From: NORP240 sp965222175
Lineage (GTDB): Bacteria; Pseudomonadota; Gammaproteobacteria; Pseudomonadales; Pseudohongiellaceae
Length of the DNA: 64,000 bases
Direction of reading: 5' to 3'
Assembly (NCBI GenBank): GCA_965222175.1
Contig: OZ244938.1
Span: 4,154,001 to 4,218,000 of the forward strand
Shown: piece by piece, positions 62,155-64,000 of the stretch
Numbering within the stretch: the first letter of the stretch is position 1
Layout of the letters: every line of letters begins with the position of its first letter
Made by a program: the position numbers and the translations under genes
Notes under the pieces: model-generated
Databases searched by the model: none
The model's input: only the letters and a program-made list of their open reading frames with translations
Told to the model about the DNA's origin: nothing

Positions 62155-62556
62155 ATGAACGGAACCCGGACAGAGCCAACAGCACCCTTGTCACGTGCGC
62201 AGCGTGAAGTGATGGAGATTATCTGGGACCTGGGGGAAGCCGGGGTCGCGGAAGTTGTCAGGGCACTGAACAACTCGCGTCCCGCCGCCCGCAATACCGT
62301 ACGCACTTTACTGGAACGAATGGAAGAAAAGGGCTGGCTGACTCACCGGACCGAAGGGCGCAGTTTTATTTACGCTCCCACGGTTGACCGGGAAGAAAGC
62401 CTGGGGGAGCGGGTCAGGGACATGGTGGAAAAAGCCTGTGGCGGACAGCCGGAAAAGCTGATGATGGCACTGATGGACTACCGGGGTCTTTCCGACGAGG
62501 AAAGTTCACGAATTCGACAGCTCCTGGACCAGGCCAGGGAGAAAGACGCCGACTGA
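62155..62556 (+). CDS. BlaI/MecI/CopY-family repressor
   Basis: A 133-residue winged-helix protein. LSRAQREVMEIIWDLGEAGVAEVV (about 11-34) and the recognition-helix region NTVRTLLERMEEKGWLTHRTEGR (about 46-68) are typical, followed by FIYAPTV and a helical dimerisation tail. It starts 5 nt after the M56 gene with AGGA upstream. The usual order is repressor first; here the sensor is first. It very likely binds the two palindromes at 60395-60432, giving autoregulation. Confidence 0.92.
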   Translation: MNGTRTEPTAPLSRAQREVMEIIWDLGEAGVAEVVRALNNSRPAARNTVRTLLERMEEKGWLTHRTEGRSFIYAPTVDREESLGERVRDMVEKACGGQPEKLMMALMDYRGLSDEESSRIRQLLDQAREKDAD

Positions 62557-62678
62557 CCTGACCAGGCCGGCCTGCCGGGTAGTCCGCGGCCCTCACCGGA
62601 TGGGCAGCCGGCACTTCACCGGTTCAATCCGCGCAGCGCTGTGGCCAGCCGCAGCCCGCCCGCACTGTCAGGGAATCC

Positions 62679-63650
62679 CTAATTTTCCGCTTCACGCTGC
62701 TCCAACACCCGCGCACCACGTAAAATATTGGCCATGGCGTAATTACCCTCGTGACAGGCGTACTCGAAAATCGTGTAATCCTGCAGACGCGGCATGGGAC
62801 GCACGGCGGTCCAGGGCCGTTCATACAGCTCCGGGTCCTCGATGGTGAACTGGTAGTCGATCAGGTCATCACTTACCCGGGTGAAACGTTCCACGGCGCG
62901 GGTGTTGCGGGTGGACGGGAAGCGGTGCTGGGTCTTGTCACTGAAATTGGTGGTTACCACCACCAGGGTGTCGCCGTCCCAATAGCCCCTTGAGTCGCCG
63001 TTCCACTGCCTGATGTTGTCATGCAGGGGCGGTCGGTCGTCCAGCGGAATCAGCCGCACATCGTGGATCATCTCCACGTAAATCGCCACGTAACCGGGCG
63101 CCTGAACGATTTCATAGGTGTTGTTATAGCCGGTGGAGATGGGCGGCACACCGTGATAGGTAATACACCGGTCCCAGTTGGAGCGGAATTCCCACGAATC
63201 CGTGTCCCGGGCCTGGCGATAGGCGCGCTCCCGGGCGAGTCGCTGTTCCGCCTCGGGTCGCAGGGGCAGGCGCCCGTCAGGTGGATCGATGATCAACGAG
63301 GTCCGCAGATCGGCGGAAACAGCGCCCCGGTCGAACCACTCCACGTTGTAGGTTCCCGGATCTCCCGGCCGGTCATCGGGCTCCACCAGGGTGCCGGCAT
63401 TGATGGCGGCGGCTTCCTCCGGTGTGTAAAACGCCCTGTCTTCCAATCGCGCCGGTCGCTGCAGCGGTGTCAGGCTGGCATAGGACCACGTACCCTGAAG
63501 ATCGGGATCACCCCAGGGGGTAGTCTTGCTGTAGGCGGCGTCTGCAGGATCCGCCGCCATCACCTGGCCGGAGCTGAACAGGCAGGCGGAAATCAAGCCA
63601 GCCAGCAGAACGTTCATTGCCGAAAATCGGATGACCAGTGGAGCTTTCAT
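62679..63650 (-). CDS. Exported PDLQGT/YACHEGNY family protein, copy 4
   Basis: A 323-residue protein with a signal peptide (about residues 12-33). Family blocks are PDLQGTWSYASLTPLQRPA (about 49-67), DPPDGRLPL, DRCITYHGVPP, YNNTYEIVQAPGYVAIYVEM, WNGDSRGYWDGDTLVVVTTNF, AVERFTRVSDDLIDYQFTIED and YACHEGNYAMANILRGAR. Its N-terminal block is closest to copy 2 (TPLQRP/TPLNRP). It is convergent with the BlaI-like gene (122 nt apart). The function is unknown. Confidence 0.82.
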   Translation of the reverse strand: MKAPLVIRFSAMNVLLAGLISACLFSSGQVMAADPADAAYSKTTPWGDPDLQGTWSYASLTPLQRPARLEDRAFYTPEEAAAINAGTLVEPDDRPGDPGTYNVEWFDRGAVSADLRTSLIIDPPDGRLPLRPEAEQRLARERAYRQARDTDSWEFRSNWDRCITYHGVPPISTGYNNTYEIVQAPGYVAIYVEMIHDVRLIPLDDRPPLHDNIRQWNGDSRGYWDGDTLVVVTTNFSDKTQHRFPSTRNTRAVERFTRVSDDLIDYQFTIEDPELYERPWTAVRPMPRLQDYTIFEYACHEGNYAMANILRGARVLEQREAEN

Positions 63651-63876
63651 GGTTATTATCTCCAGTTCAACTGGTTGTCAGCCAGTCTGTACCCAGTTGT
63701 TTTCAGAATAAACAGTTGTAAATCGTCTGTCCACTCCGGTTGCCGTGCTGCAGCCAGCGGGAATCAGCCCGGCACTGTACCGGCACATCGATACTTTATT
63801 TCGCGGGCAGATACGATGCAACAACCCAGAGAACTGTTGAGTAATCATGGAAGTGCTCAGAGGTTCCTCAGGGCGT

Positions 63877-63923
63877 CGAATAATTAGGGACCGAATAATA
63901 AGGGATCGAATAATAAGGAGTCG
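63877..63923. repeat. 15-bp tandem repeat, about three copies
   Basis: The unit CGAATAATAAGGGAT repeats about three times with small changes (AATTAGGGAC, AATAAGGGAT, AATAAGGAGT). Each copy carries a purine-rich Shine-Dalgarno-like core, and the last (AAGGAG) is 8 nt before an ATG at 63928. It resembles in length the 15-bp array at 1918-1955. Confidence 0.8.
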
Positions 63924-63927
63924 ACTA

Positions 63928-64000
63928 ATGGCCATTACCATCCGCACCGGCCGGTGCCCTGCCCACCGGCCTGCCAACCCTGCCACAAGCGGTCCTGACA
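63928..64000 (+). CDS. Possible start of a gene cut by the window edge
   Basis: An ATG with AAGGAG at ideal spacing opens a frame (MAITIRTGRCPAHRPANPA...) that is still open at the window end after 24 codons. Too little is visible for any assignment, and it could be chance. Confidence 0.3.
   Translation, partial: MAITIRTGRCPAHRPANPATSGPD

Noticed and set aside
1..64000. CRISPR arrays, tRNA or rRNA genes, prophage modules
   Set aside because: No regularly spaced repeats of CRISPR size, no cloverleaf-like or rRNA stretches and no phage structural genes were recognised.

Overview
This 64 kb window is dense, high-GC bacterial chromosome with the look of a free-living, probably marine or soil gammaproteobacterium. 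The pointers are a DUF2058 (YaiL-type) gene, a PagL-like outer-membrane protein, a TonB-dependent receptor, MacB/HlyD transport genes, an ECF sigma/ChrR pair and a very large share of exported proteins. No rRNA, tRNA, CRISPR array or intact insertion sequence was seen, so the placement is an inference from gene content.

Layout. 1-7.5 kb (minus strand): exported enzyme-like proteins (a ureohydrolase-like protein cut by the window edge and an HpcH/HpaI aldolase-like protein), then an operon for a two-haem-motif DUF1587-1595 protein, a DUF1552 protein and an ankyrin-repeat protein. 7.6-13 kb: N-formylglutamate amidohydrolase, transglutaminase-like, DUF1993, NTF2-like, small membrane and polysaccharide deacetylase genes, with an internally deleted RAYT transposase and a CPCC-protein relic. 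13.2-20.8 kb: a four-gene MacB-type ABC export operon (ATPase, two FtsX-type permeases, HlyD adaptor). 20.8-28.7 kb: exported proteins, an amidase and a DUF4331-TPR-HupE operon, divergent from an ECF sigma/ChrR anti-sigma pair (28.9-30.3 kb). 30.5-49.1 kb: exported M14 peptidase, metallo-beta-lactamase-fold and SGNH hydrolases, a phospholipid methyltransferase-like/VTT operon, two peptidoglycan hydrolase-like genes, AtoE transporter, histone-deacetylase-like and DedA genes; some stretches (40-42 kb, 44-47 kb) are sparse. 49.2-51.4 kb: a TonB-dependent receptor with a glycine-rich plug insert.

51.5-57.5 kb is the most unusual region. A RuBisCO-like protein (RLP) overlaps by 4 nt an IspD-type cytidylyltransferase and is followed by a GNAT acetyltransferase. 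Diverging from them are an ATP-grasp enzyme, a beta-hydroxyacid dehydrogenase and a TPR protein fused to a LicD-type phosphotransferase. IspD-type plus LicD-type enzymes recall the human ISPD/FKRP pair, which makes CDP-ribitol and uses it to transfer ribitol phosphate. A CDP-polyol or CDP-sugar-acid decoration pathway that includes an RLP is therefore a reasonable hypothesis; it is not shown by the sequence.

57.8-64 kb: an outer-membrane barrel protein, a MOSC protein and a BlaR1/BlaI-like pair preceded by two near-perfect BlaI-type operators. Four members of one exported family of unknown function (PDLQGT near the N-terminus, YACHEGNY near the C-terminus) lie at 20.8, 38.5, 58.6 and 62.7 kb.
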